Source: Didymella arachidicola (lineage: Eukaryota > Ascomycota > Dothideomycetes > Pleosporales > Didymellaceae). Taken from it: DNA of 64,000 nucleotides. The notes under the pieces were generated by a model, which was not told where the DNA came from, did not search any database, and saw only the letters and a list, made by a program, of their open reading frames with translations. Position numbers and translations under genes: made by a program. Positions 10,077-23,099 of this stretch are shown here, piece after piece; position 1 is the stretch's first letter; the number at the start of each line of letters is the position of its first letter. Location: assembly GCA_016630955.3 (NCBI GenBank), contig CM049988.1, forward strand, positions 62,001 through 126,000, in the 5' to 3' direction.

Positions 10077-12021
10077 ATGCGATTTACCGTTGCCATACTT
10101 CTGGTGCTACTGTCGCATTGCGGTGGATCGCATGCGACATCTTGCACACCAGGCCAACCATTCCCCGTCCCCTCGTATCCCGAATCGTCCTTGCAGGAAA
10201 CGTTTGAACATATCTTCGAAACAGCCTCGGGATATTTTGAGAACGAATCTTTCCTGGCTACAAATGTGGCCATCGAGGTAACAAGCTCGCGGGAGACACT
10301 CTGGAGCTTCTACCATGCAGCGAAAAACCAATCATCGCAGGATGGTAGTACTATTATCGGCCAGGACACTGTTTTCAGGGTAGCGAGGGTATCGAAGCTC
10401 TTGACAGCTATCGCAGTCTTGCAACTCCACGACCAAGGGCATGTTTCCAGTCTGTACGATCCCATCAACGCTTACATCCTGGATCTAGAGCCTAGCTCAG
10501 TCCAATGGGACCGCGTAACTATATGGGACCTTCTCAACAACGTGGCTGGAATATTGGATATGTGTTCGTACAGCTTGTTCGACAAAAGACTCAACACAAA
10601 TTCTGACTTCACCATAGATGGATATGCTGACATCTATACGGATTTCTCTGCGCGCCAAAGGGCTGATCTGAACCTTCCGCCAGTTTCGGACGCAATTTTG
10701 GACGTAATGCCAGCGTGTCAAGTCGATAAAAGCATTCCATGTGATAGCGCAGGTGCGTCAAGTCTTCTCTTATATGTTGAATGCATCATGGACGACGCAA
10801 TTGACGTGACTTTTCTCAGGACTTTTGTCGTGGCTGAGATCTTCGAAAGCCGTTTTCAACCCGCACCAGGTCAATTCGAACAGCAATGTGGGCTTTAGTC
10901 TACTTGGCATTTTGATTGAGCGTATCAGTGGCGTGAAATATGAGCAGTTCATTCACCAGACAATAATTGAGCCACTACAACTCAATTCAACTTCCTTCCG
11001 ACCACCTCACAAAGATAGTGGAGCCGTGCTACAGAATGACCATACTTGGAGTTGGGATGTTGGCGTGAATAACCCGTGAGTTCTGCCGCAAAACTTAATT
11101 CCCTGACAATAACACGACGATATTAGGAGTGTAGGGCTGTATTCTACACCTTGTGACATGTCGACGCTCCTACGGTGGACTTTGAACAAGAGCCCTAGTT
11201 CTATACTGAACTGGTTTGCTCCCGGTTTCTATGCTGTCGGATCCCACTCACTGATTGGCATGCCGTGGAACATCTTTCGCACAACCACCCCTCTTTCGAT
11301 ACCGAACCGACCGACAACTTTCAACACCGTCGTTGGCACCCTCGGCCCATATACGTCCGTGGTTGTAGTCATGCCGGAGTATGACTTGGCAGTTTCTCTC
11401 ATGATGAACGGAGCCCTGGGGCATCCTCATGACATCTTGACCGATATCACCTTTCCTCTCGTTCGGGCAGCAGATAAGATCGCTTTGGAGAGCGTACAAG
11501 ACAATTATGCCGGGACATACAAAGCGGAACCTGGACAGAAGATCAACTCTAGCATCACGCTGTCAGTATCATCGGATCATGGCTTGCGAATCTCTGAGTT
11601 GATTTCTAACGGCTCGTCGATCTTACCAGTTATGGAAAGGCTTGCTTCTTCGAAGTCCGGTGGAGGGGCAAATTGGATATTTCAAGCTGTACCTACGTTT
11701 CTAGATTCAAAGCGTCAGGGAAGGCGTGATGATGGAGTTATCGTCGACGAAGAATGGCGGTGGACGTATGTGCTTGACAAGCCCCCTGGTGAGGGCTGGA
11801 ATGATTGGTGCTTGAGCAGCTTCGATCCTGTCACTTATGCAGGCGAGCCACTCACTAAAATGGTGTTTCATAAGGACGTCAAAAGTGGACGGGTATTGTC
11901 GGTGGCTTTGAGCGGATACAACATCACTTTGACAAAAGTCGTTCAGGAGGCGGACAGCTTTGCGCAGGGGGATGCCCTGGCTTTGCTTGCTCACGCAGGT
12001 CAAGAAGTCTTAGCAGAATGA
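10077..12021 (+). CDS. secreted beta-lactamase-like protein with altered active site
   Basis: Three exons (10077-10752, 10820-11075, 11127-12021) give 608 aa. The start at 10077 gives a clear signal peptide (hydrophobic core AILLVLLSHC, cleavage probably near SHA). The fold belongs to the serine beta-lactamase/penicillin-binding family: FRVARVSKLLTAIAVLQLHD aligns with the SxxK helix, NSNVGFSLLG with the YxN segment, and GLYSTPCDM follows the second intron. However, the SxxK serine position is Arg104 (R-V-S-K107) and the YxN tyrosine position appears to be Asn246. It may therefore be a non-catalytic relative or a decaying gene. A beta-lactamase-like gene also occurs, as I recall, at this position in squalestatin-type clusters. 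Its role is unknown. Confidence 0.82.
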
Positions 12022-12847
12022 TCACAAAGGCGTCGGTATTAAGCATACCTGTAGGGCATGACCACCAACAAATTATACAAACGAATTTCCCGAAGTAGGT
12101 AATGTACCCAGGTATCATCATGATGTCTCTCTGATATCTTGTGCCATGTCAAGCGTGAAGTCGATTTGTCTTCATAGTGACTCCGGAAAACACCAGCGCA
12201 TGCACATAGGACGCAGACTGACAAGGGCTCTGGAGCATGCTAGCGGAGATCAGATAGTAGTCTGATGTTATTACCGAGAAGCGTGTAGGCCTAGAGTTCG
12301 GTCTTGGTTGACTTGAAGCGATGAAAGAAGACATGTTGATGCAAGAGTCCCAGTGCCCCTGTCAATTTCCGTCGAGCTAATTTGACTGACTAAGGGGCTT
12401 AGTGGGGTTAGGTAGACCAGGACCGAGATCATCCGAGGTTGCTACGCGACCCCTTTTGCAACAACTCGAGCAGAGTACACTTCACGTCTTCCACGCTGCG
12501 GCTCTGCTGTTATCGCAAAGTGCATAGGATTGATTCTTGGGAAGATGGTTACACAAAACAGTTCACGATGGTGTTGTGCGAATAGGATTGAAGGCGTATA
12601 CGACGCTGGATTGCAGGATGACGCTGATCGGGATGATCCAGTCAACCAAATGGCGGACAGATTTTCCACCAACGAGGGATGAAGCGCAGCGTAGAGTACC
12701 ACTTGCCCTTATAAATTACCCTAGTAGAACGATAATGATTGTAAGTAAGAGCCTAGGATTCCTCTCCTAATCTCTCGATCAGTACTTTCGTCGTGTGGAG
12801 AAACTATACGCTCTGTGAAGTCAGCTGTATCCTCGCTTGCAAGCAGC
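12022..12847 (+). promoter_or_regulatory. PKS upstream region
   Basis: 826 bp between the beta-lactamase-like stop and the PKS start. I see no convincing coding sequence. It should carry the PKS promoter. Confidence 0.35.
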
Positions 12848-15800
12848 ATGGACGTTTCCAAAGAAGCAGGCCATCATACCAATGGCTTTGCAAATGGGAA
12901 CACGAATGGGACCACGAACGGATACACGAATGGACATACGAATGGACATACGAATGGACATACGAATGGTCACACGAATGGGACTGCGAATGGGGCAACA
13001 ATCGGCACTCCGAATGCAACTTCGACCACAACGACCATATTCGAAGGACAACTTCCACAGGTGCCTGTTGCAATCTGTGGCATTGGTGTGCGACTCCCTG
13101 GTGGAGTTCGAAGCGACTCCGACCTTTACCAAATGCTCGTCGAGAAACGAGATGCGAGAGCCATTGTGCCCGCTGACCGTTACAACATTAAATCTTATTA
13201 TGATCCTCGGGGGAGACCTGGTTCTATCCTCACCGAATACGGATATTACATCGACGAAGATCTTGCCCAGATGGATGCCTCGATGTTCAGCATGTCCAAT
13301 GTGGAGCTCTCAATGATGGATCCCGCGCAACGCCTACTCCTCGAGGTTACGCGTGAGGCATTTGAAGGCGCCGGCGAGGGAGATTTTCGAGGCAAGAACA
13401 TCGGTACTTTCGTCGGTGACTTCACAACTGATTGGCAAGAACTCCAATATGCCGATTTAATACACACCGCTCCCTACCAGGTCATCGGAGGTTCAGACTT
13501 TGTCTTATCAAACCGTTTGGCTTATGAGTACAACCTCACTGGGCCAAGTGCTAGTATCAAGACTGCCTGCTCGGCAACAGCCGAGGCTTTGCATGAAGCC
13601 TTGTTGGCAATCCGAGCAGGCTCATGCCCGTCTGCTATTGTTGCCGGCGCCAACCTCATCTTGACACCCAGAGGAGGCATTGGAATGACAGCAATGGGCG
13701 TCTTGTCTCCAGACGGCTCTTGTAAGACATTTGATTCCAGTGCAAATGGTTTTGCGCGTGGTGACTCTGTGTGCGCCATTTACATCAAGCGTTTGGATCT
13801 AGCGTTACGAGACGGCAACCCTATTCGAGCCGTTATTCGCGCGTGTGACAGCAATGCCGACGGAGGTGGCACTGGAAGAACGTTTGGTACACCGAACCCG
13901 ATAACTCACGAAGCACTCATTCGCAAGACATATGCGGATGCTGGCTTAGAACTACATAACACTAGTGTGATAGAATGCCATGGCACTGGAACGCCTATTG
14001 GCGACCCCCTTGAAGCGGAGGCGGTGGCCAATTGTTTCGCAGACGGGAAGAGACCTGTGTACATTGGGTCTGTGAAGCCCAACTTGGGTCACGGTGAGGG
14101 CGGTTCGGCGATGGCTAGCATCATCAAAGCAGTTGTCGCCCTCGAGAACCGTACTATCATCCCCAACGTCAAATTCAAGAACCCGAATCCCAAGAGTAAG
14201 CATGAATCATGAATTAGACCTACACACTCATTTCTAACCCTCCATCAGTTGCGTGGGACAGGAAGCTGAAAGTTCCCACCGAACCACTACCGTGGCCACA
14301 GGATTGTCAGGAACGAATGAGTATTAACTCATTCGGGCTTGGAGGGTCCAACACTCATGTATGTCATCGCTCCCTTTGTCTTTGGACTTGAACATCCACT
14401 AATGTACGAACCAGATTATTATTGATTCGGCTGCTTCATTCGGCATACCCTCTCCGCATAGTTCCCTGCACGAAACAGCCGATTCTTCCGAAGCGCAAAG
14501 TTCGATACTGCTGATGTCTGCAAACAGTCCCTCATCGATCACTGCCATGTCACAACGTTATTCCGAGTACGTACAGGCACATCCCGACCGCGTTGAAGAT
14601 ATGGCATATACCCTCGCCACACGACGCGAACGTCTCAAACAAGCGTCGTATTGCATCTTCAACGATGGCGTTCTGAGCACCCCATCACCGCCCGTGGTAT
14701 CGTCTGGCGTTGTTCAGGCTGCCTTCATCTTCACTGGTCAAGGTATACTTCATGACCCTAGCTTCGGAATTAGTCCATGTCTGACAATGAACAGGCGCAC
14801 AGTGGTTGGGCATGGGTAAAGAGCTTATGCAGCAGCAGCGTGCATTTGCTCACAGCATTCGAGAAATGGACGCAGTCATAAAGTCGCTTGAATATGCTCC
14901 CGATTGGAGCTTGGAGGGTAAACTATACGCGAGAACCTACTACTCAAGCTCGTGCTAACCAAGGTATAAGGAATACTACTATCAGATAGTGACGCGGATA
15001 AGTCTGCTTTGGCCGAAACCGATCGAGCTCAGCCAATCAGCACCGCCCTCCAAGTCGCCTTAATAGACCTACTCGCAACTTGGAATGTACATCCTGCTGC
15101 TGTAGTGGGACATAGCAGGTAAGATATGGTCATTCTTCGAGACTTTGAGAGAGCTACTGGCTTACATTTTGAAAGTGGAGAAGTGGCCGCCGCATACGCT
15201 GCCGGAATACTCACTCGCAGAGAAGCAATAATTACTGCATTTTACCGAGGACACGCATGTGCTCGTTGCGAAATCCCCGGCGGCATGGCTGCCGTTGGAT
15301 TGGGTCGCGCAAAGGTCGAACCTTTGCTGAAGAGCGGCGTCGTAATAGCGTGCGAGAACAGTAATGCCAGCGTCACCATTTCAGGCGACCGGGATGCACT
15401 CGAGGAAGCAATGGCCGGACTTCGCGAAAAGTATCCGGCTGCGCTTGTTCGAAAGCTTCAGGTGCCGATGGGCTACCATTCTCGTAAGCACGCTGGATTC
15501 TGATGAACACTTTTGTCTTACTTGAACTAATCCTCCTCCAGATCATATGGCAACTGTGGCAGATCTCTATAATAAACTAGTCTCTCCACACCTCGACCCA
15601 AAGCCTCCGCAAGTACCATATTTCTCCACGGTCTACGGTCGCCAAGTTCAAGAAGCAAAGGCATTCGGACCGTCATACTGGCAATTGAACATGGAGAGCC
15701 CAGTCCTGTTCCGTACTGCTATCTCCGAGATGCTTCGGGAGATGGGACCAAACACATTACACCTCGAAGTTGGTCCACATTCGGCTCTGGCAGGTCCTCT

Positions 15801-18800
15801 TCGACAGATATACGAGGAAACGGGACTTTCCGCGCCTTACGCGTCTACCATGGTCCGTGGCCAGAACTCATGCACAGCCTTCTTAGAGGGAATTGGAAAG
15901 TGCTTCTGCTTCGGGCTATCACCCCAGATTCCATCCTCCAAAACTCGGACCGTACTAGCAGACATACCCACCTATCCCTGGGACTACAAGGATAAGTTCT
16001 GGTCTGAAACGCGTGTTATGTCTAACTGGCGGTTCAAGAAACACCGGACTCACGAACTACTCGGCGAAAGAAGTTTGGAAAGCAGCGACATCGAGCCGTC
16101 CTGGCGAAACTTGTTGAGAACAGGTACTGTTCCTTGGTTGGCAGATCACTGTGTTGGCAGTGATATTATTTTCCCTGCTGCAGGATTCATTGCAATGGCT
16201 GGAGCAGCGGCTTCTCAGCTCGCAGGATCTCATGGCCACTACACTGTGCGGGAAGTCCACATTTTCAGTGCGTTGGTGTTGCATGAGACTACAGCCACTG
16301 AGCTCATCACCACCCTAAGGAAACAGCCGTTGACCTCTTCGTTGCAAAGCAAATGGTTCGAATTCTCGATTTCGTCCGAATCCAACGGCGTCTGGACGAA
16401 ATATTGCTCAGGGCTAGTAACCGCAAGTGTCGTGACTTCCGCGGGGCTTCTTGAGATGCCGGATACCACAGCCTTTTCCAGGAAAGTCGACACCAGCCGT
16501 TGGTATACAACCATGTCTAGAATAGGTCTTAACTACGGGCGTCGCTTTGTCGGACTGGAGGATATATCCTGCAGCCCGGTGCATCAAGTTGCCTCAGTGC
16601 AGATAAATGACGTGCAGGATGATTACGAGCCGTATCCTTTGCATCCTAGCACCATCGATAAGTTCCTGCAGTCATGGACACTTGCTTTCACCAAAGGCGA
16701 ATATCGGCTCCTGACGCAGCTGTATCTCCCTACTTTTATCGAGGAGCTATCCGTTGCTCCTGCCCCGGGCAAAAAGATAAGCGGCCGAACTCTCGCGTCC
16801 GGTATCTCTGGAATGACCGTAGGAAGCTCGCTCGGCGTGGTCGATGATGAGGTGATTTTCAGCCTACGAGGGTTCAAGTGCAAAAAGACTGATGATGCAT
16901 TCATCCAGAATGTGTCGAAGCCGAGATCCATGACCTTGGAGTGGCACCTTGATACCAACTTCACAGATCTTCATCAGCTGATCAAGCCTACGCGAGACAC
17001 TGCGCCTGAAAACGAGATTCTAGAAAGACTCTACATGTTATACGCGTTAGAGAACTGGGATCAATTGAAGAACAGTAAATCATCCCACCCTCATTTAAAC
17101 ATTTATCTGTCATGGCTTGAGGAAGAAGTCAAGGGTTTCACAGAGCCTGGACATCCGCTCATCTCCGACTCTAAAGAGCTGGTATCCATGGACGTTCCAC
17201 ATAGACGAAGGGAGATTGCATTCCTCCGGCAGCGAAGCAAGCATTATCCTATGGCTGCTGCAGTAGAAGTGTATGCCCGCACGTGTGCCAGGATGGTGGA
17301 GATTATGGAGGGTAACGACAACCTACTCAACGTTCTGTTGGAGGACGACCTTCTTGCGAAGTTCTACAACTACTACAACGATGCCTCGGATCTGTCATCA
17401 TTCTTTCAAGCCGCTGGTCTCAACAAGCCTCATATGCGAGTTCTTGAGATAGGAGCTGGCACAGGAGGGTGGACAGCCCACGCCCTTCGTGGGTTAACGT
17501 CGGAACTTGGTGACCGTCTCTATGAGGAGTACACCATCACTGACGTGTCGCATGGGTTCTTGAACCTATGCAAGGAAAGATTCGCTGCGCATTCGAACAT
17601 CAAGTACGCCTTGCTAGACATCAGTTCTGATCCGCTCGAGCAGGGCTTCGAAGAGGGTTACTACGACATTGTCATTGCCTCAAATGTAAGGAAATCCTAC
17701 AAAGTGGCTATTCTATCGCTAATTCTCGCAGGTTCTGCATGCTACCCCGAAGCTTGTCGAGACCCTTTGCCGATGCCGCAAGGTCTTGAACCCGGCGGGT
17801 TGCCTCCTGATTCAGGAAGCCTGTGCACGTACGTTGTCCTACTTTGATCGACTTACGAATACTAATAGCCTCCTTAGCTGGCAGCCGTCATGGCTACATC
17901 ATGGGTTTGTTTGAAGGGTATGTGTCGTGTCGCTGAACTTGTACTAATATCTACTAACACATCGGCTACAGATGGTGGGCAGGACGAGAAGATGGCCGTG
18001 TTAGGAGTCCGCTCATTCCTGTAGAAGAGTGGGATGCCAGACTCAAACTAGCAGGATTTGAAGGTGCAGGAACTGTAGTTTTGGACGGTCAGGTGCCCTA
18101 TTACAACTACGCAAACATCATTGCGCGGCCAGCACCGACAACAATCGCCCAACCCGAAAGCCGACTTACGTTGATGACATCTTTCCCCGAATTGGACGAT
18201 TTCTCAGCAATCTTGAAGACGATGCTGGAAGAGGCGGGATATCTGCTAGATGTGTGTCCGTGGGGTGCAGATTTACCGAGTGATCAAGATGTCGTGTTCT
18301 TGGTCGATACCGAAGCATCTGTTCCTCCGCTTGCAGACGAGAACCCGGACAACTTGGCGATCTTCCTTCGCTACATGAAAGACATATCCACGTCCACGGT
18401 CCTTTGGGTAACCAAGCCGGCGCAAACCATCTGCCTAGACCCACGACATGGCTTGATAACAGGCATGGCAAGAACTCTGCGCGCAGAACTCGACATGTAC
18501 ATCGCGACACTCGAAATCGATAAGCTAGATAAGCCTGCTGCTTCTGCTGTAGTACAGGTTCTTCGCAAACTCCAAGACGCAGCTCGCTTGGAGGAGAGTC
18601 AAGGGGACGAGAACAGCAGCGACATCAAAGTGGACTTTGAATACGCTCTCAGCAACGGTGAGCTTCTTATACCACGATTCCATCCATTCATCGTCAACCA
18701 AGCACTACTGAAAGATGTGCCCTGTGCCGACTCGAGACATCTTGAGATCGCACAGCGAGGCATGCTGAACACGTTGCACTGGGTTGGCGACACCCTACCG

Positions 18801-20966
18801 GAACTAGGACCGAGTGAAGTCGAGCTCAACATGACTGCAGTCGGGATGAACTTCCTGGATCTTGCAGTCGCGATGAATATTGTGGACATGGCCCAATCAC
18901 TTGGCAAAGGATACAATGCTTTGGGCTCGGAGGGATCTGGGATAGTCACAAGAGTTGGCAGCAACGTGACCAATCTGAAGGTTGGAGACCGCGTCGCGAC
19001 AATGGGAGTTGACACCAGTGTGTTCGCCTCCAAGCTCCAGAGACCGGCTGAAAGCTGTGTCCGCCTGCCGTGTGGCCTCAGCGACGAGGATGCCGCAGGT
19101 ATCCTAGTTCCCTATGCTACCGTTCTGTGGAGTTTTATCGAAAAGGCCCGCCTCAAGAAAGGACAGACTGTGCTCATTCACTCCGCAGCTGGTGGAGTCG
19201 GCATTGCGGCCATTCATGTTGCACGCTGGATCGGCGCAGAAATCTACACCACCGTAGGTGCACAAGCCAAGGTCGACCTCCTCGTCAATGAACTCGACGT
19301 TCCAAGAGATCGTATCTTCCACTCCCGGGACGACAGCTTTGTGAAAGACGTGCTCTCCGCGACCAATGGCAAGGGCATCGATGTTGTCCTCAACTCTTTG
19401 TCCGGTGAACTCCTTCATGCAACCTGGCAGTGTGTGGCGCCTGGAGGCTGCATGTTGGAGATTGGCAAGAGAGACTTCCTCGGTCGAGCGCAACTTGCAA
19501 TGCACCTATTCGAGGAGAACCGAGCCTACTTCGGCATTGATCTGTCCCGGCTGGTATTGTCGGAGCCTGAAGCTTTGCAAGAGCTGTTGCAAAAGACCAT
19601 GGACCTGTTAGAGAAGCAACAGCTCCAGCCACTCTGGCCCACTAATACCTTTGATGCGGTAGCTGTCGAGGATGCTTTCCGCTACATGCAGCGAGGCGTA
19701 CATATGGGCCGCATCGTAGTACGCATGCCAGAGGACGATAGCGTTCTCCCAATTGCACCTGTTTTACCGGAGCCTCAGTTTAAGGCCGACTCTACCTACC
19801 TGCTCACAGGAGGCATGGGGGGGCTTGGACGTTCCATCATTCGATGGATGGTATCGTATGGAGCAAAAGACATCACTGTTGTGTCCAGATCTGCGGGCAA
19901 TCGAGATGTGGATCGAGCCCTGATCGCCGAGATAGGAGAGCTGGGCTGCACTCTTCAGTGCTTCGCCGCCGACATTGCTGATATGGATTCGTTGCAGAAC
20001 GTATTATCCTCGCTATCAAAGCCCGTAGCTGGTGTCCTCCACATGGCCATGGTCCTTCGAGATGTTGGTACTCTGAACATGGACTTTGATTCATGGACAG
20101 CTGCGCTACGACCCAAGGTGCAGGGCACATGGAATCTACATGATAAACTCTCGGAAAACCTCGACTTCTTCGTCCTCTTCAGCTCCATCTCCGGTACTCT
20201 CGGATCTTATGGACAGGCAAACTATGCCGCCGGAAACACCTTCCTTGACTCGTTTGTTCGCTTCCGTCACGGGCTTGGACGGCCGGCGTCAGTCATCGAC
20301 ATCGCTGCCATTGGAGATGTCGGATATGTTGCTGAGACCAAGGACGTCGCGGAACGCATTGGTCGAGCGTTCGGCTCTCTGGGTACGGAGCAGGAGTTCC
20401 TAGACACGCTCCAACTTGCAATCGCACGATCAACAGGACCGCCAGAACAACAAGAACTTTCGTCCAAGAAGACCACCAAGTACGCTCAACCCAGTCAGAT
20501 CGTTATGCACAACAAGATGATACCACCACTGTCGGACCCACGCAACACAACGCCATGGAAGAGTGACGCTCGCATGGCGATATACCGCAACACAGAAGAA
20601 GCGCCCCAGTCCACGAGCAGTCAAAGCAAGGAAAGACTTGGACTGTTCCTTGTGTCTCTTACTACCGATCCAGATCAGCTGGACGAGCCCGAGACGCCAA
20701 TTCTCTTTGCCCAGGAAATTGCGAAGAGAGTCGCTGCCTTCTTGATGAAGGGTGACAAGGAGGATGATGCTCTCGACACCTCTCTGACACTCTCCCAAAT
20801 GGGTGCGGATTCTTTGGTTGCGATTGAGATTCGCAACTGGTGGAAGCAGACTTTCGGAATGGAGATCTCTACCCTGGAGCTGAACAGCCCTCGTCAGACC
20901 TTTGACTCTCTTGGGCGTCTGGCAACGAAACGTTTGAAGGAGGCTTATATTTTGAAGAGCTCTTAG
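12848..20966 (+). CDS. highly reducing type I polyketide synthase
   Basis: Ten exons (12848-14195, 14249-14358, 14415-14742, 14795-14917, 14971-15118, 15176-15483, 15542-17685, 17732-17828, 17878-17917, 17972-20966) join in frame to 2546 aa. Order: Asn/Thr/Gly-rich N-terminus (9-55); KS with Cys241 (TACSA), His378 (HGTGT) and His415 (NLGHGEG); AT with GHSSGE near 685; DH with His991 (DHCVGSDIIFP); C-methyltransferase near 1424 (LEIGAGTGGWT); ER near 1954 (AAGGVGIAA); KR near 2162 (GGMGGLG); ACP Ser2496 (GADSLVAIEI). There is no thioesterase or reductase, so release must be in trans. It lies between CoA-ligase and citrate-synthase genes and is probably the benzoyl-primed hexaketide synthase of a squalestatin-like pathway. 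Whether it is instead the tetraketide synthase cannot be settled from sequence alone. Confidence 0.95.
12892..13003 (+). repeat. 12 bp coding minisatellite in PKS N-terminus
   Basis: Imperfect 12 bp units (consensus ACGAATGGACAT) encode a run of Thr-Asn-Gly-His tetrapeptides. Several central units are identical, so length changes by slippage are likely. It lies in the disordered region before the KS domain. Confidence 0.85.
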
Positions 20967-21581
20967 TCTTAGTCGTATCTCTGCTGCAGGAGGAGTTAGT
21001 GGTAATGCTATTTCAGTGTCCTAACGGAATATCTTAGTATGTTCAAATGAATCATTCAAATCAATGATCGCGACCGTGTCGTGCTATCTACACCTACTTC
21101 GCGCAGGCTTTGTGTATTCGGCAAATACGTCCCATCATAGCATGTAACTCCATCCACGGTATGCCACAAACTCTGGGCCTTGCTCCTCATTATCGGAGAT
21201 GGTTCGGACATTGCTCGCGGGGAGCTCCAGCTCATCGAGTCATTTTTGGTCTACATTGGGCAACTCCAAGAGTCCGTGACACTGAACATGGCTGCTCTGA
21301 CTTTGATCACGCGGATCACTCGTAAGGCAAACATTTCAAAAAACATGAAGCCACCCATGAACTTTTTTACTGATTCATGAGTCAAGGTTCATTCTTTACG
21401 ACAAGTCATAATAAGCTAAGTTGTCTACCGCACATACAAGCACAGTGATATACCCGAGTTGCACAAATCACACACAAATAAGCGAGCGGCAGCTCAAGCG
21501 ACAAGAAAATGCACGACCAATGACTTTGATTACCACCTAAGGCTGACCTATGGAGTCCCTGGCTCTGCCACTATTACTAGA
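20967..21581. other. tail-to-tail intergenic region
   Basis: 615 bp between the PKS and oxygenase A stop codons. A stretch at about 21110-21380 is open in two frames and has coding-like composition, but neither translation resembles a family I know. It may be a decayed gene fragment. Nothing else was recognised. Confidence 0.3.
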
Positions 21582-22708
21582 CTAAAAGAAGACCAAGGAG
21601 CGAACCTCGATGGAACGGCGATTCGGAGCATCAGCGGGAACGTTGTTATCCCAGAAAGCGCTATGGGGCATAGCGTATTTTGGGATGGAGTCAAAAGAGC
21701 AGAAAACAAGGCACTCCTGGAAAAACAATGTTCGTTAGCTTTCTAGTGTACGCGTCACCCTCGAATGCAGGTGATCTTACCTCTGGCTTGAGATCGCTGA
21801 CATAGTGGTAGTCATATCGTTCGTCATGTTTGACAACGCAGTCATAAGTCTTCTCTCCACGGTCTGAAACTCTGGGGTCGTTCAAAGACCAGACATGGCC
21901 AACGTGCGTGTCGTAGTTCCATGTGGGAATGCGATCGTGGTTCAGAAAGCAAAGTGGCCACATGGTTGCCGGGTTCCCTGAAACAAGTTAGTTGGTGTCC
22001 GTTCTCATGTGTGGGATCGGACTGCTTACCTATTGGTCTCCAAACATTCACCTGCGCCCAACGCTTGTGTTTTGAGAGCAGCTCCTGCGCCTTCTCTTTG
22101 CCCACAGTCTCCTCTAGAACTGTAATGGCAGTCGGGGTATCGCGGTCAAGATGCGCCACGGGACGCGGGGCATACCTAGACTCTATGTTTCCGAGCTTCT
22201 TGGTGGTGCTCTCCTTCTCGCCTTTCTGTTCACGCATACGGAAAGAGACAGGGATGATGGTATCAACTCCACTTGCCACCTCCTGGATAATTCTCTTACA
22301 CTCCGCGAAGTAAACATCTTTGATGTATGCCTTGCCTTCTTCGCTCTTCCCAGATTCAGAAAATTGCTCCTCGGTCACTACCGTGGGAATGTCCACCAGT
22401 TCGTACCCATTGTTAAGCAAAGTAGGCTGCTTGAAGTTAGCTCTCATCTTTAACTGACCTTCGATTACTGAAGAAGCCGATGCTGTCGCATACCTGAGGA
22501 TCAAGCTTTCGAATATCGTGGACTTCGATCTGGTACTCTTTTGGCTGTTTCACGTTCGTATCCCCAGTTGCATAATCTATAGCCTGTCAATGCTTGTGAA
22601 TTGCCATGTCACGGAATTATAAATACCCATGAACCCTTCTTTACCATCTGTCGTGCCATCCCAAAGTCCGATCACACCAACCGTCGCAGGGAGGGTAGCT
22701 GTCGCCAT
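21582..22708 (-). CDS. AsaB/CmcJ-like non-heme iron oxygenase A
   Basis: Five minus-strand exons (22708-22627, 22576-22494, 22426-22030, 21977-21781, 21716-21582) give 297 aa. The His-x-Asp pair is in VAHLDRD (about H147, D149) and the distal His in MPHSAFWD (about H271), which suits a 2-His-1-carboxylate Fe(II)/2-oxoglutarate-type centre. It is colinear with oxygenase B from WDGTTDG to SIEVR. In squalestatin biosynthesis two related oxygenases (MfR1/MfR2) perform consecutive oxidations of the core; this gene occupies the same relative position. The gene is transcribed away from oxygenase B. Exact substrate not determinable. Confidence 0.88.
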
Positions 22709-23099
22709 GGTCAATCGCTGGTCTTGTTTGTTGAATAGATCGAAAGTCTACCAAGTGACTTTTATTTTGCTATGGTTGCATGGCAATTATTCCACATTTC
22801 ATACAGTCTTTCAGATTGGTGGTGTGATTAAAGCATGATGGGGATCATGGATTGAAGGATCATAGCCGAGGATCAACCTCAGGATCATGGGGTAAGCCGC
22901 CAATCTTCGAAGCCGAGTGTGCGACAGTCACAAACAGATCATGCGAGCCAGAAGATACTAGTTTCCAATCACTGACAACGTACAGTGAGTAGTCAACATC
23001 GGTGCTAGTGTGGACTGTGTGTTGTTCTTCAAGCCTTACACCTCTGATAACATCTATGCTCGCATTCTTTTCTACCATATCCGATCGAAAGGACCAAAG
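22709..23099. promoter_or_regulatory. divergent promoter between the two oxygenases
   Basis: 391 bp separate the two divergent start codons, so the paralogous pair can be co-regulated from one shared region. No gene seen in it. Confidence 0.55.

Noticed and set aside
12804..13316. Open frames on both strands through the PKS minisatellite.
   Set aside because: A 12 bp repeat without stops keeps several frames open; only the Thr-Asn-Gly-His frame continues into the KS domain.
21110..21380. Possible remnant of a cluster transcription factor.
   Set aside because: The stretch is coding-like but short, open in two frames and without a recognisable motif.
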